Assembly (NCBI GenBank): GCA_038210245.1
Contig: JBBQWW010000083.1
Span: forward strand, 1-14,906
From: Bog-756 sp038210245
Lineage (GTDB): Bacteria > Actinomycetota > Acidimicrobiia > Acidimicrobiales > RAAP-2
Length of the DNA: 14,906 nucleotides
Direction: 5' to 3'
Numbering within the stretch: position 1 is the first letter of the stretch; each line of letters starts with the position of its first letter. The notes beneath the pieces are model-generated. The model had not been told where the DNA came from. It saw only the letters and a program-made list of their open reading frames with translations, and made no database searches. Below, in pieces: positions 6,659 to 14,019 of the stretch. The position numbers and the translations under genes are program-made.

Positions 6659-7978
6659 TCAGCCGGCCGGTACCCCCGGGGGGACCGGCACGCCGGCCCG
6701 GGTGAAGGCGTCCCTGATCTCCGGCGCGGCCTGGGCCACCAGTGCCGCCGGTGGGCTGTTGGCCAGGAACTGCTGGTACTGGGCCACCGCCCCGGCGGCG
6801 TTCCCGTCCCGCTGCAGCAGCAGGGTGCCGAGATACAGTCGAGCGGCGTAGTCGTGCCGGTCGAGGGTGACCGAGCGCAGCAACTTGGCTCGGGCGTCAC
6901 TGATCAAGGAGGCGCTGTTCCCCTGCTGGCCGGTCTGGTACTCGAGCCAACCCAACTGGGCCAACGCCACTTCGTTGTCGGGATGCTTGTCGAGTACCGA
7001 CTGGTAGAGCTGGGCAGCCTGGCCCGCCTGGCCCTGGTTCTCGTCCGTGGCCGCCTGGGCCAGGGTCTCCTCGATCACCTGGGACGCTGACTGGGCGAAG
7101 GTGCCGGTGATGGACTGGCCCGGCTGCCGATCCGTGGCGAACAGGGTCACGGCCGTGACCAGGGCAGCAGCAAAGGCCACCACCGCGCCGGCGAGGAACC
7201 ACCAGCTCCGGCGACCCCGACGCCGCACCCCGGATCCGACATCGGGGCCAGGGTCGGCTCCCGAATCGGCGGCGGCGGCGACCCCACCACCGTCGGCTGG
7301 CTCCGCCCGCTCCTCGACAGCCACCGAACCTCGGGCCCGGAGGGGCTCGGAACCCACCGCGGCGCGGGGAGCCGCCCCGACCTCGGCGTCCAGTGCGGCC
7401 AGACGGACCATGTCGCGTTGGCGGAGAGCCAGGTAGTCGTGGTCGGAGAGGTCGCCGGCCAGGTACTCGGCGTCGGCGTCGGCCAGTGACCGGGTGAGGA
7501 AGTCCCGGCGGTCACGGGCCATGTCGGGACTGGGCGTCGGTCCGGAGCCCGGGTGGGGGGCGCCGGGGTCTCCGGGCGACAGGCGGCGCCGTCGGACCAG
7601 CACCGCCACCAGCGCTGTGGTGGCCAGCAACCCGCCGAGCAGGGGGAGCAGCCATACCAGCAGCGACCAGCCGCTGGCCGGGGGGTCGAGGACGATGGAC
7701 GAGCCGTACCGGGCGACCAGGTACGCCTTGATCTGCTGATCGGTCCGTCCTTCGGCGACGAGTTGACCGATGGCGCCCCGCACTGCCACCGCGGTGGGTG
7801 CGGTGGACTGGGCCACCGAGAGGTCCTCGCAGGTGGGACAGCGCACCACGGACTCGAGGGAGGCCGCCCGCTGAGCCGGGGTCGGAGGTGACGAGGTGAG
7901 CACCCCGCTGCCGACCAGCAGGGCCAGGACCACCACCAGGCCGAGGACGATCCACAGCGGGAACCGCCGCGTGGTCAC
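6659..7978 (-). CDS. ccmH: CcmH-CcmI fusion protein, cytochrome c haem ligation
   Basis: This 439-residue protein joins two Ccm proteins. Residues 9-28 form a signal anchor. The CcmH domain carries RCPTC (C47, C50) in a periplasm-facing, CcmH-type helical domain ending in the W-S-L-L-V-W-L helix (104-128). CcmH reduces or holds apocytochrome CXXCH thiols. Residues 158-200 resemble the cytoplasmic CcmI region (D-R-R-D-F-L, Y-L-A-G-D-L-S-D-H-D-Y-L-A-L). A low-complexity stretch, a third membrane helix (259-281) and an extracytoplasmic TPR region (about 295-425; L-Y-Q-S-V-L-D-K-H-P-D-N) follow. CcmI TPRs bind apocytochrome tails. The GTG at 7978 overlaps the ccmG stop as GTGA, with GAGGG 8 bases upstream. 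It is the last gene of the operon. An in-frame ATG at about codon 153 could permit a separate CcmI product, but nothing shows this. Confidence 0.87.
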   Translation of the reverse strand: MTTRRFPLWIVLGLVVVLALLVGSGVLTSSPPTPAQRAASLESVVRCPTCEDLSVAQSTAPTAVAVRGAIGQLVAEGRTDQQIKAYLVARYGSSIVLDPPASGWSLLVWLLPLLGGLLATTALVAVLVRRRRLSPGDPGAPHPGSGPTPSPDMARDRRDFLTRSLADADAEYLAGDLSDHDYLALRQRDMVRLAALDAEVGAAPRAAVGSEPLRARGSVAVEERAEPADGGGVAAAADSGADPGPDVGSGVRRRGRRSWWFLAGAVVAFAAALVTAVTLFATDRQPGQSITGTFAQSASQVIEETLAQAATDENQGQAGQAAQLYQSVLDKHPDNEVALAQLGWLEYQTGQQGNSASLISDARAKLLRSVTLDRHDYAARLYLGTLLLQRDGNAAGAVAQYQQFLANSPPAALVAQAAPEIRDAFTRAGVPVPPGVPAG

Positions 7979-8637
7979 GCGCCGTACCCTCGGGCCTTGG
8001 CCCGGGCCAGGATCCGGTCGAGGCCGGCGGCCGTCGAGCCCCCCAGCACGGTGGCCACCACCCGGCCGTTCGGGGCGATCACGTACGACGTCGGGTTCTC
8101 GCGCACTCCGTAGGCCAGGGCCAGGGCACCGTTGGCGTCGGCCAGCGTGGGCCAGGTCACCCCGACCCGGGCCTGGTACTGGCGGGCCGCCTTGGTGGTG
8201 TCGTTGAAGACCACACTGACCACAGAGGCGTCGCCCTGCTGCTGGTGCTGGAATTGGAAGGCCACCAGGTCGGGCGTCTCGACCTGACAGGGAGTACACC
8301 AGCTGGCAAAGAAGTTCAGCACCACGTAGTGGCCGGGAGCACGCGCCAGGTGGAACTGCGTGCCGTCCACGGTCACCCCACCGATCGGTGGCGCCGCCCG
8401 GCCGAGCAGGGGGCTCTTGGCCTCGACGGTGGTGGACGACGGCCGGGTGGCCAGCACGGCGATGAGGCCGGCCGCGATGACCAGCACGGCCACGGCCACC
8501 CAGCGGGCCGTGTGCCGGCCCCGGGCCCTCCCTGGTGGTGAAGGCGCCGGGTCCGGGTCGGCCGTCGGTCGGCGTGGTCCCTCGGCTCCGCTCGGATCCT
8601 TCGGATCGGTGGCCGGGTTGCCCACGTCGATGCTCAC
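7975..8637 (-). CDS. ccmG: CcmG/TlpA-type thiol-disulfide oxidoreductase
   Basis: This 220-residue membrane-anchored thioredoxin-fold protein has a Pro-rich cytoplasmic tail (1-44), one helix (46-63) and a TlpA/CcmG domain. The active site is F-F-A-S-W-C-T-P-C with C114 and C117, and the cis-proline is P182 in E-N-P-T-S-Y-V-I. It would pass electrons from CcdA to CcmH and apocytochrome thiols outside the membrane, keeping CXXCH reduced for haem attachment. The GTG at 8637 overlaps the ccmF stop as GTGA, with GGGAG 7 bases upstream, and its own stop overlaps the ccmH/I start the same way. The 40-residue N-terminal tail is longer than usual. Confidence 0.9.
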   Translation of the reverse strand: MSIDVGNPATDPKDPSGAEGPRRPTADPDPAPSPPGRARGRHTARWVAVAVLVIAAGLIAVLATRPSSTTVEAKSPLLGRAAPPIGGVTVDGTQFHLARAPGHYVVLNFFASWCTPCQVETPDLVAFQFQHQQQGDASVVSVVFNDTTKAARQYQARVGVTWPTLADANGALALAYGVRENPTSYVIAPNGRVVATVLGGSTAAGLDRILARAKARGYGA

Positions 8638-10748
8638 GACGGATCTCCCGCACCCACCGGCAGCGGATCGGCATCCACGTCGGGATGGTCGGCGGGGCCG
8701 GCCACCGGCGTGGTGTCGGCGGAGGAGACCGGCGGGGCCACCTCGACCACCGGGGCGGACACGGGGTCGGTGGGCCGTCGTCGGCGGCCCGGGATGGCCG
8801 AGAGGATCGAGCCCACTCCGATCAGGCCCGCCCCCACCCACAACCACATGACCAAGGGCTGCTCCACCACCCCGAAGGTCCAGACGGTGGACCGGTCCGA
8901 GGTGCGGGCGTTGGCGGGGATGGAGGCGATGGTCAGATAGACGTCGTCCCGCCAACCGGAGTCGATGGCCGGCGTCCCCACGGTGGCGCTTCCGGCACCG
9001 AACTGACTCAGCGCCGGATAGAACAGGTTGCCGCCATCGACGCGGAGGATGGCTTCGAACGACGAGTGCGACGGCGAAGTGACCACGCGGGTGCCCACGA
9101 ACTCGACGGTGTGTCCCGAGACGGTGGCGCTCCTGCCCACCGAGAGGTGAACCTGGGTGCGGTGCAGGTACGACGTGGCCGCGGCCAGTCCGATGGCCAC
9201 CACCACCACCCCGATGTGCACCACCATCCCGCCGTTGGCCCGACCCACGAAGCCCCGCCACCCGGCCAGTGAGGCCCGGGCCGACGACATGCCGGCGGCC
9301 CGGGACGAACGGTAGGCGCCCCGCACCGACAGGACGAGGGCCCGGCCGGCCGAGGCGGCGGCGAAGGCCCCAAGTCCGAAGGCCAGCAACGGCTCCAGGC
9401 CTCGCACCCCGGCCAGCACGCAGGCCACCAGCACCACGACGCCCACGGCGGCCGGGACGGCCAGGCGGCCGCGCATGACTTCGACGGTGGTCTTGCGCCA
9501 CGGGAGGGCCGGGGCCACGGCCATCAGGAAGAGGAGGGCCAGGCCCACCGGCACGAAGAACCGGTTGAAGTACGGCGCGCCCACCCCCACCGACGAGCCG
9601 TCGTGGAGGGCCTCGTAGAGCAGGGGGAAGACCGTGCCCAGCAGCACCACGAAGGCGAACCCTACGAACAACAGGTTGTTGGCCAGGAAGGCGCCCTCCC
9701 GGCTGAGGGGCGAATCGATGCCCCCGGGCGACCGGAGCCGGTCCCCTCGCCAGGCGATCAGGCCGACCCCGGTGAACAGGACCACGCCGAAGAACCCCAG
9801 CAGCAACGGTCCGATGGTCGACTCGGAGAACGAGTGCACCGACTGGATGACCCCGGACCGGGTCAGGAAGGTGCCGAGGATGGTCAGGCTGAAGGCCGCC
9901 ACGATGAGGGAGAGGTTCCAGATGCGCAGCAGGCCCCGGCGCTGCTGCACCATGACCGAGTGCAGATAGGCCGTGCCCACCAGCCAGGGCAGCAGCGCGG
10001 CGTTCTCCACCGGGTCCCATCCCCAGAACCCGCCCCACCCGAGCACCTGGTACGACCACCAGGCACCCAGCAGGATGCCCATGGACAGGAAGGCCCAGGC
10101 AAACAGGGTCCATCGCCGGGTCTCCCCCTGCCAGTCCTCGTCCAATCGACCGGTGATCAGCGAGGCGATGGCGAAGGCGAAGGGCAGGGTGAAGCCCACC
10201 AGGCCCAGGTAGAGCATGGGTGGGTGGATGAGGACGAGCGGGTTGTTCTGCAGCAGCGAGTTGGGCCCGGGTCCGTTGAGGGGAACGGCCCCGGCCACGT
10301 GCTTGAACGGGTCGGCCGGCCCGAGCATGAGGCCGAAGAAGAAGGCAGCCACCACGTAGACCACCAGGGTGGCCCACGCCACCAGCTGGTCGTCCGACCG
10401 CGTGCGGAAGCGCCACACCATGGCGGTGGCGTAGCCCCCCAGCACCACTCCCCACAGCAGGATGGACCCGGCCAGGGCCGACCACAGCCCGGTGATGGAG
10501 TACAGCCACGGTGTGGAGCGGCTGTTGTTGGCCGCCACGTAGCCGAGGGAGAAATCGTGCGTCAGGAGGGCGTGCTCCATGGCCACCAGCGCGATCACCC
10601 CGCCCACCAGGACCACCGGGGCGTAGAGCTGCCCGCTCCGCATGGTCGGGGCCCGGCCCTTGGCCAGTCCCACGGCCAGCACCACGACACCGATCACCGC
10701 GGCGGCGAAGCCGAGGAGGACACCGGTGTGGCCGAGAGCCCCGTTCAC
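8634..10748 (-). CDS. ccmF: CcmF, haem lyase subunit of cytochrome c maturation
   Basis: This 704-residue polytopic membrane protein belongs to the haem-handling superfamily. The WWD signature W-G-G-F-W-G-W-D-P-V-E-N-A is at 238-250, with conserved histidines H175 (L-I-H-P-P), H263 (A-Y-L-H-S-V) and H305 (S-V-H-S-F) that can ligand haem. The hydrophilic domain and final helix come before a Pro/Ala-rich tail (about 655-704). CcmF receives haem from holo-CcmE and, with CcmH/I, ligates it to apocytochrome c. GTG at 10748 gives the usual M-N-G-A-L-G-H-T-G start; no in-frame alternative lies between it and the ccmE stop. No Shine-Dalgarno precedes it, unlike the other internal genes from ccmB to ccmH/I, and a 15-codon minicistron ends on it as GTGA. 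Its stop overlaps ccmG. Confidence 0.93.
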   Translation of the reverse strand: MNGALGHTGVLLGFAAAVIGVVVLAVGLAKGRAPTMRSGQLYAPVVLVGGVIALVAMEHALLTHDFSLGYVAANNSRSTPWLYSITGLWSALAGSILLWGVVLGGYATAMVWRFRTRSDDQLVAWATLVVYVVAAFFFGLMLGPADPFKHVAGAVPLNGPGPNSLLQNNPLVLIHPPMLYLGLVGFTLPFAFAIASLITGRLDEDWQGETRRWTLFAWAFLSMGILLGAWWSYQVLGWGGFWGWDPVENAALLPWLVGTAYLHSVMVQQRRGLLRIWNLSLIVAAFSLTILGTFLTRSGVIQSVHSFSESTIGPLLLGFFGVVLFTGVGLIAWRGDRLRSPGGIDSPLSREGAFLANNLLFVGFAFVVLLGTVFPLLYEALHDGSSVGVGAPYFNRFFVPVGLALLFLMAVAPALPWRKTTVEVMRGRLAVPAAVGVVVLVACVLAGVRGLEPLLAFGLGAFAAASAGRALVLSVRGAYRSSRAAGMSSARASLAGWRGFVGRANGGMVVHIGVVVVAIGLAAATSYLHRTQVHLSVGRSATVSGHTVEFVGTRVVTSPSHSSFEAILRVDGGNLFYPALSQFGAGSATVGTPAIDSGWRDDVYLTIASIPANARTSDRSTVWTFGVVEQPLVMWLWVGAGLIGVGSILSAIPGRRRRPTDPVSAPVVEVAPPVSSADTTPVAGPADHPDVDADPLPVGAGDPS

Positions 10749-10792
10749 CGACGCCGGCCCGCGCCGAAGCGGTGGCCCGGGTCGGCCGTCAT
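10745..10792 (-). CDS. 15-codon minicistron bridging to ccmF
   Basis: Reads MTADPGHRFGAGRRR and stops. Its ATG overlaps the preceding minicistron's stop as ATGA, and its own TGA overlaps the ccmF GTG as GTGA. A weak purine run (GGGG) lies 8 bases before the ATG. It is short and basic with no recognisable motif. If translated, its likely role is handing ribosomes to ccmF rather than making a functional peptide. It may be chance. Confidence 0.35.
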   Translation of the reverse strand: MTADPGHRFGAGRRR

Positions 10793-10824
10793 CGTCGGTT
10801 CCCCGTCTGGCCCCGTTCGCTCAT
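10789..10824 (-). CDS. 11-codon minicistron overlapping the ccmE stop
   Basis: Reads MSERGQTGNRR and stops. The ATG overlaps the ccmE TGA as ATGA, and the stop overlaps the ATG of the next minicistron as ATGA. There is no Shine-Dalgarno, so translation would depend on termination-reinitiation from ccmE. Its proposed role is coupling ccmE to ccmF. No product function is suggested. Confidence 0.33.
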   Translation of the reverse strand: MSERGQTGNRR

Positions 10825-11474
10825 CGCTTGGAGCCGTTCGGTGCGGTGACGCGCGCCGGGTGCTGGGCGATGTAGTTCGACGAGTGCTTGACCAGGATCT
10901 GGTTGGAGACGAAGTCCGGGCCGGCGAAGTGGCCGACGGCGATCACCGGGATGTTGGGCTGGAACAGGTCGGGCGGACTTCCCGTATTGTGCACGGGCAC
11001 CCGGGTGGACCCCGAGGTCACCACGAAGTCCACGCCGGTGTCGGTGGGGTGGATCGAGCCGCGCTCGACCACGCCCTCCAGATTGAAGGTCTTGGTCCCG
11101 AGCGTCGCCCGCTGGGCCATGGCCTGGTCGGCCGGCAGGTAGAAGTTGAGGGCGGTGCCCAGGCCCTTGGCCACCAGGAAGCCCAGTGCGCCGACCAGCA
11201 CCAGGCCCACCACGGCGTAGCGGACCCGATGGTTGGACCTGACCACGGCCGGACGAGGCCGGCGTGCCGACCCACCGGCACCCGGTCCCGACCCCGATCC
11301 GCCGGCACCCGATCCCGATCCGGATGCGGATCCGTCGGCCGGGTGGGGGGTGTCGTCCTGGGCCGCCTCGGTTCGGACTGGCTCGGAGGCCGGGGGTGAC
11401 GACGAAGCCGGAGGATCGGAAGGGTCCGGCGTCGGGGAGGGCGCGGCGGGTGGCGACGGAGGGGCCGTGGTCAC
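10821..11474 (-). CDS. ccmE: CcmE, periplasmic-side haem chaperone
   Basis: This 217-residue protein has one membrane helix (about 85-106) and an extracytoplasmic OB-fold domain. The haem-binding motif near the C-terminus is H197-S-S-N-Y201, matching the H-x-x-x-Y form in which the histidine binds haem covalently. CcmE takes haem from CcmC and delivers it to CcmF. The GTG at 11474 is chosen because it overlaps the ccmD stop as GTGA and has GGAGG 4 bases upstream. The N-terminal 80 residues before the helix are an unusually long Pro/Ala/Ser then Gly/Ser low-complexity tail; CcmE normally has only a short cytoplasmic start. The tail includes a 9-residue tandem repeat. Confidence 0.9.
   Translation of the reverse strand: MTTAPPSPPAAPSPTPDPSDPPASSSPPASEPVRTEAAQDDTPHPADGSASGSGSGAGGSGSGPGAGGSARRPRPAVVRSNHRVRYAVVGLVLVGALGFLVAKGLGTALNFYLPADQAMAQRATLGTKTFNLEGVVERGSIHPTDTGVDFVVTSGSTRVPVHNTGSPPDLFQPNIPVIAVGHFAGPDFVSNQILVKHSSNYIAQHPARVTAPNGSKR
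11275..11325. repeat. 27-base tandem repeat in the ccmE tail
   Basis: Two copies of a 24-base core (11275-11298 and 11302-11325) lie 27 bases apart and match at 21 of 24 positions. They encode two 9-residue units, one containing G-S-G-S-G-A-G-G and the other G-S-G-P-G-A-G-G. Whole-codon periodicity allows copy-number change without a frameshift. Confidence 0.7.
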
Positions 11475-11629
11475 CGTTCCTCCCGGGCCGGTCGGGGGGG
11501 CCCCGGAGCGTCGGCGGCGGCTACCCGGTTCACGGACCGGGTCAGCCGCCGGCGTCGCCACACCAGCTGCAGCCCGTAGAGGAAGAGGATGGAGAGCACG
11601 ATGACGTACCCGGCCACGACGTAGCGCAT
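11471..11629 (-). CDS. ccmD: CcmD-like single-helix membrane protein
   Basis: This 52-residue protein has one membrane helix (about 3-24, M-R-Y-V-V-A-G-Y-V-I-V-L) followed by W-R-R-R-R-L and a charged tail. Size, topology and position between ccmC and ccmE fit CcmD, which stabilises the CcmC-CcmE complex and helps release holo-CcmE from CcmABCD. CcmD proteins share little sequence, so the call rests on context. The ATG at 11629 overlaps the ccmC stop as TGATG and has GAGG 7 bases upstream. The stop overlaps the ccmE GTG. Confidence 0.8.
   Translation of the reverse strand: MRYVVAGYVIVLSILFLYGLQLVWRRRRLTRSVNRVAAADAPGPPRPAREER
11475..11483 (-). promoter_or_regulatory. Shine-Dalgarno site fixing the ccmE GTG start
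   Basis: GGAGG (minus strand, 11483-11479) sits 4 bases before GTG 11474 inside the last ccmD codons. It decides the start in favour of this GTG, which gives CcmE its long tail. Confidence 0.6.
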
Positions 11630-12414
11630 CAGGCTGCCTCGTCCTCGTCGAGCGAGCCGCCTTCGGCCTGGCGCTCGCGCAGGGCCACGTCGAGCTCTCC
11701 CGTGCCCAGCCAGTCCTCGAGGACACCGATCCGGTAGCGGACCAGCAGCATCCACACGAAGACCAGGGTCAGGGCCACGAAGCCGAGCAGAAGGGTCCAG
11801 GCCATCGAACCGTGGATGGTGGGAGAGAGGTTGGGGTTGAGTACCGTGGCCCCCTGGTGCAGGGTCTTCCACCACAGCACCGAGAAGTGGACAATGGGGA
11901 TGTCCACGGCGGCGAACAGGGCCACGAAGGCACAGCGCCTGGCCCGGACCTCCGGCTCGGCCGGCACCCGACGCAGGGCCAGGTAGCCCAGAAACAGCAC
12001 CAGCAGCACGGCGGTGCTGGTCAGCCGGGCGTCCCATGCCCACCACACCCCCCAGGTGGGCTTGCCCCAGATCGATCCCGAGATGAGGGTGCAGACGTTG
12101 AAGACCACCCCCACTTCCACGGCAGCGGCGGCCAGGCGATCCCAGAACAGCGAACGGGTACGGGGCCACAGGTAGAGGAGGCTGGCCACGGCAGCCAGGG
12201 CGAAGGCCAGATAGAGGGCGACCCAGGCCACCCCGGGGTGGATGTAGACCAGGCGCACCAGGTCGCCCTGGGTCTGGTCGGGTGGAGTCACCCACAGGCC
12301 CAGCCAGACGGTGAAGGCGGTGGCCACCGCGGCGGTGATCCCGAGGATGCGGGTCGTCCAGCGGGCGCGGGAGGACTGGACCGGTGGAGCGGGCACGTTC
12401 TGGTTCGGACTCAC
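11629..12414 (-). CDS. ccmC: CcmC, haem-handling membrane protein
   Basis: This 261-residue protein has six predicted membrane helices and the WWD motif at 116-129, ending W-G-V-W-W-A-W-D. Flanking histidines are H59 (V-Y-I-H-P) and H176 (P-I-V-H-F), the expected haem ligands. CcmC attaches haem to CcmE on the outer face of the membrane. A longer open frame extends upstream, but the GTG at 12414 is the start. It overlaps the ccmB stop as GTGA, has AGGAG 5 bases upstream and leaves a normal-length protein. The C-terminal tail is acidic (D-E-D-E-A-A). Confidence 0.92.
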   Translation of the reverse strand: MSPNQNVPAPPVQSSRARWTTRILGITAAVATAFTVWLGLWVTPPDQTQGDLVRLVYIHPGVAWVALYLAFALAAVASLLYLWPRTRSLFWDRLAAAAVEVGVVFNVCTLISGSIWGKPTWGVWWAWDARLTSTAVLLVLFLGYLALRRVPAEPEVRARRCAFVALFAAVDIPIVHFSVLWWKTLHQGATVLNPNLSPTIHGSMAWTLLLGFVALTLVFVWMLLVRYRIGVLEDWLGTGELDVALRERQAEGGSLDEDEAA

Positions 12415-13082
12415 GCCGACTCCTGGATGGGGCCGAAGACCACGATGCCGAGCGCCACGTAGACGGCGTCGAACACCACCAGGAGGCGGAGCCACGGGCT
12501 CCCGTAGGACGGGGTGCCCCCGGCCAGACCGGCCTGCCAGATGCGGGTCCCGGCCAGCAGGACCGGTGCGGCGATGGGCAGGAACAGGAAGGGCAGCAGC
12601 GTCTCCCGAACCCGGAGCCCGGCCGACAGGGCGCCGTACAGGGTGCCGGTGGCGGCCAGCCCGATGGTACCGAGCACGCACGAGGAGACGATGAGCCAGG
12701 GCGCCGTGATGCTGGCCCCGTACAGCAGCACCACCCCGGCTCCGAGCACCACTTCCAACACCACCAGCTGGGCGGCTACCGCTGCCGACTTGCCCAGGAA
12801 CAGGCCGGCCGGGTCCAGGCCGGAGAGGCGGAGGCCGTCCCGGGCCCCGTCCACCGACTCCACCGACACGCTCCGCTGCACGGCCAACACCGTGCAGAAC
12901 AGGACGGCCACCCAGAAGAGGCCCGGCGCACCCTTGGTCATCAGTGCCCGGTCCGGGCCCAGGGCGAACGCGAACAGGACCAGAGCCACGATGCCGAACG
13001 GGACCACCTGGGACAGTCCTACCCGGGACCGGGCCTCGATGCGGAGGTCCTTGCCCGCCACCAGCAGGGAGTCACGCCACAT
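12411..13082 (-). CDS. ccmB: CcmB, ABC transporter membrane subunit
   Basis: This 223-residue protein has about six hydrophobic helices and the CcmB hallmarks M-W-R-D-S-L-L-V-A-G-K-D-L near the N-terminus and L-S-G-L-D-P-A near the middle. It partners CcmA in a complex that uses ATP to release holo-CcmE from CcmCD rather than exporting haem. The ATG at 13082 overlaps the end of ccmA by 11 bases and has GAGGTG 4 bases upstream. An in-frame extension to 13166 lacks family resemblance and lies wholly inside ccmA. The stop overlaps ccmC as GTGA. Confidence 0.92.
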   Translation of the reverse strand: MWRDSLLVAGKDLRIEARSRVGLSQVVPFGIVALVLFAFALGPDRALMTKGAPGLFWVAVLFCTVLAVQRSVSVESVDGARDGLRLSGLDPAGLFLGKSAAVAAQLVVLEVVLGAGVVLLYGASITAPWLIVSSCVLGTIGLAATGTLYGALSAGLRVRETLLPFLFLPIAAPVLLAGTRIWQAGLAGGTPSYGSPWLRLLVVFDAVYVALGIVVFGPIQESA

Positions 13083-13878
13083 GGGCCACCTCGTCGGTCC
13101 CGTCGCCCGGGCCCACCGGACGCAGCCGGTCGACGGGCTCTTCCGTGGGAGCGGGCTCGGCCCCACCGTTCAGCCCGGTCGCCGCATCCGTCCTGCCGCC
13201 CGGGCCCGCCACCAGCGCCCGTCGACCGGTGATCCGGCCTCCGGTGACGGTCACGGCCCGGTCAGCCAGGGACTCGACGAACCCGAGCTCGTGGGAGGCG
13301 ATGACGACGGTGATCCCGTCCGCCCCGGCCTCTCCGATGAGTTGATCGAGGGTCTCACGGGCCGAGGCGTCCAGCCCAGCGTGCGGCTCGTCCAGTAGCC
13401 ACAGCTCGGGCCACCGGGCCGTGAGCACGGCCAGGGCCGCCCGGCGGCGCTGGCCGGCTGAGAGCTTGGAGGCGCTGGTCTTGAGCAGCCGACCGGTCAA
13501 GCCCCACCGCTCGCAGGCCTCCCCGATGCGGTCGGTGTCTGCCCCGGAGGCCCGGACGGCGAACCGCACGTTCTCCTTCACGGTGAGGTCGTCGTAGAGG
13601 TGGGAGGCGTGCGACAGGAGCCCCACCCGCCGGCGCACCCGGTTCCGTTGGCGGACCGGATCGAGACCGAGCACCACCGCCTCCCCTGAGGCCAGGGGCA
13701 CCAGACCGGCGCACACCCGCAGCAGGCTGGTCTTGCCCGCCCCGTTGGGCCCTTCCACCAGCACCGTCTCGCCGGCGGCGACCTCGAGGTCCACCCCGGC
13801 GAGCAGGGGGAACCGTCCCGACAGCGCGACGGCGTCGTGGAGGAAAACTGCCGGGTGGGGAGGGGCTGGGGGGGCCAT
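13072..13878 (-). CDS. ccmA: CcmA, ABC transporter ATPase
   Basis: This 268-residue ATPase has Walker A G-P-N-G-A-G-K-T (43-50), signature LSAGQ (139-143), Walker B L-W-L-L-D-E (159-164, catalytic E164) and switch H196. With CcmB and CcmCD it powers release of haem-loaded CcmE. Two points differ from E. coli CcmA. The Q-loop position, H-Q-P in E. coli, reads H-A-S (90-92), so the usual Gln is Ala. A Pro/Gly-rich tail (about 222-268) follows the ATPase fold, and its last codons overlap ccmB. The ATG at 13878 has GGAG 7 bases upstream. TACCAT (13895-13890) could be a -10 box, but it is close to the ribosome site and uncertain. Confidence 0.9.
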   Translation of the reverse strand: MAPPAPPHPAVFLHDAVALSGRFPLLAGVDLEVAAGETVLVEGPNGAGKTSLLRVCAGLVPLASGEAVVLGLDPVRQRNRVRRRVGLLSHASHLYDDLTVKENVRFAVRASGADTDRIGEACERWGLTGRLLKTSASKLSAGQRRRAALAVLTARWPELWLLDEPHAGLDASARETLDQLIGEAGADGITVVIASHELGFVESLADRAVTVTGGRITGRRALVAGPGGRTDAATGLNGGAEPAPTEEPVDRLRPVGPGDGTDEVAHVA

Positions 13879-14000
13879 GGCCGGACTCCATGGTACGGGG
13901 GTGGGCTCCCCGGAGCCAGGCGGGGCCGGGGGCCGTCCGAGCGGCCCAGAGCGAGCACTCGGGTGGGCGCCGCCGCGGGTGTCCGTCGGCCGGCCCCACC

Positions 14001-14013
14001 CCGGGTCACCCGG
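14001..14013. terminator. Small hairpin after ccdA
   Basis: CCGGGT and ACCCGG flank one base, giving about a 5-base stem and 3-base loop 6 bases past the ccdA stop. It could attenuate transcription between ccdA and ccmA. No U tract follows. The 141-base ccdA-ccmA gap holds no gene. Confidence 0.3.
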
Positions 14014-14019
14014 CGCGGC

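Noticed and set aside
9603..11399. A 598-codon plus-strand open frame opposite ccmF and ccmE
   Set aside because: Its composition is the Gln/His/Gly-rich antisense pattern and it crosses three confidently identified minus-strand genes.
10746..11474. Stop-codon readthrough joining CcmE to CcmF, since 24 sense codons follow the ccmE TGA in the ccmF frame
   Set aside because: An open frame of that length is common at this GC content, there is no readthrough signal I recognise, and coupled minicistrons explain the gap better.
12415..12681. In-frame upstream extension of ccmC to 12681
   Set aside because: The extra residues are Arg/Pro-rich shadow of ccmB, while the GTG at 12414 has a Shine-Dalgarno and the GTGA overlap seen at neighbouring junctions.
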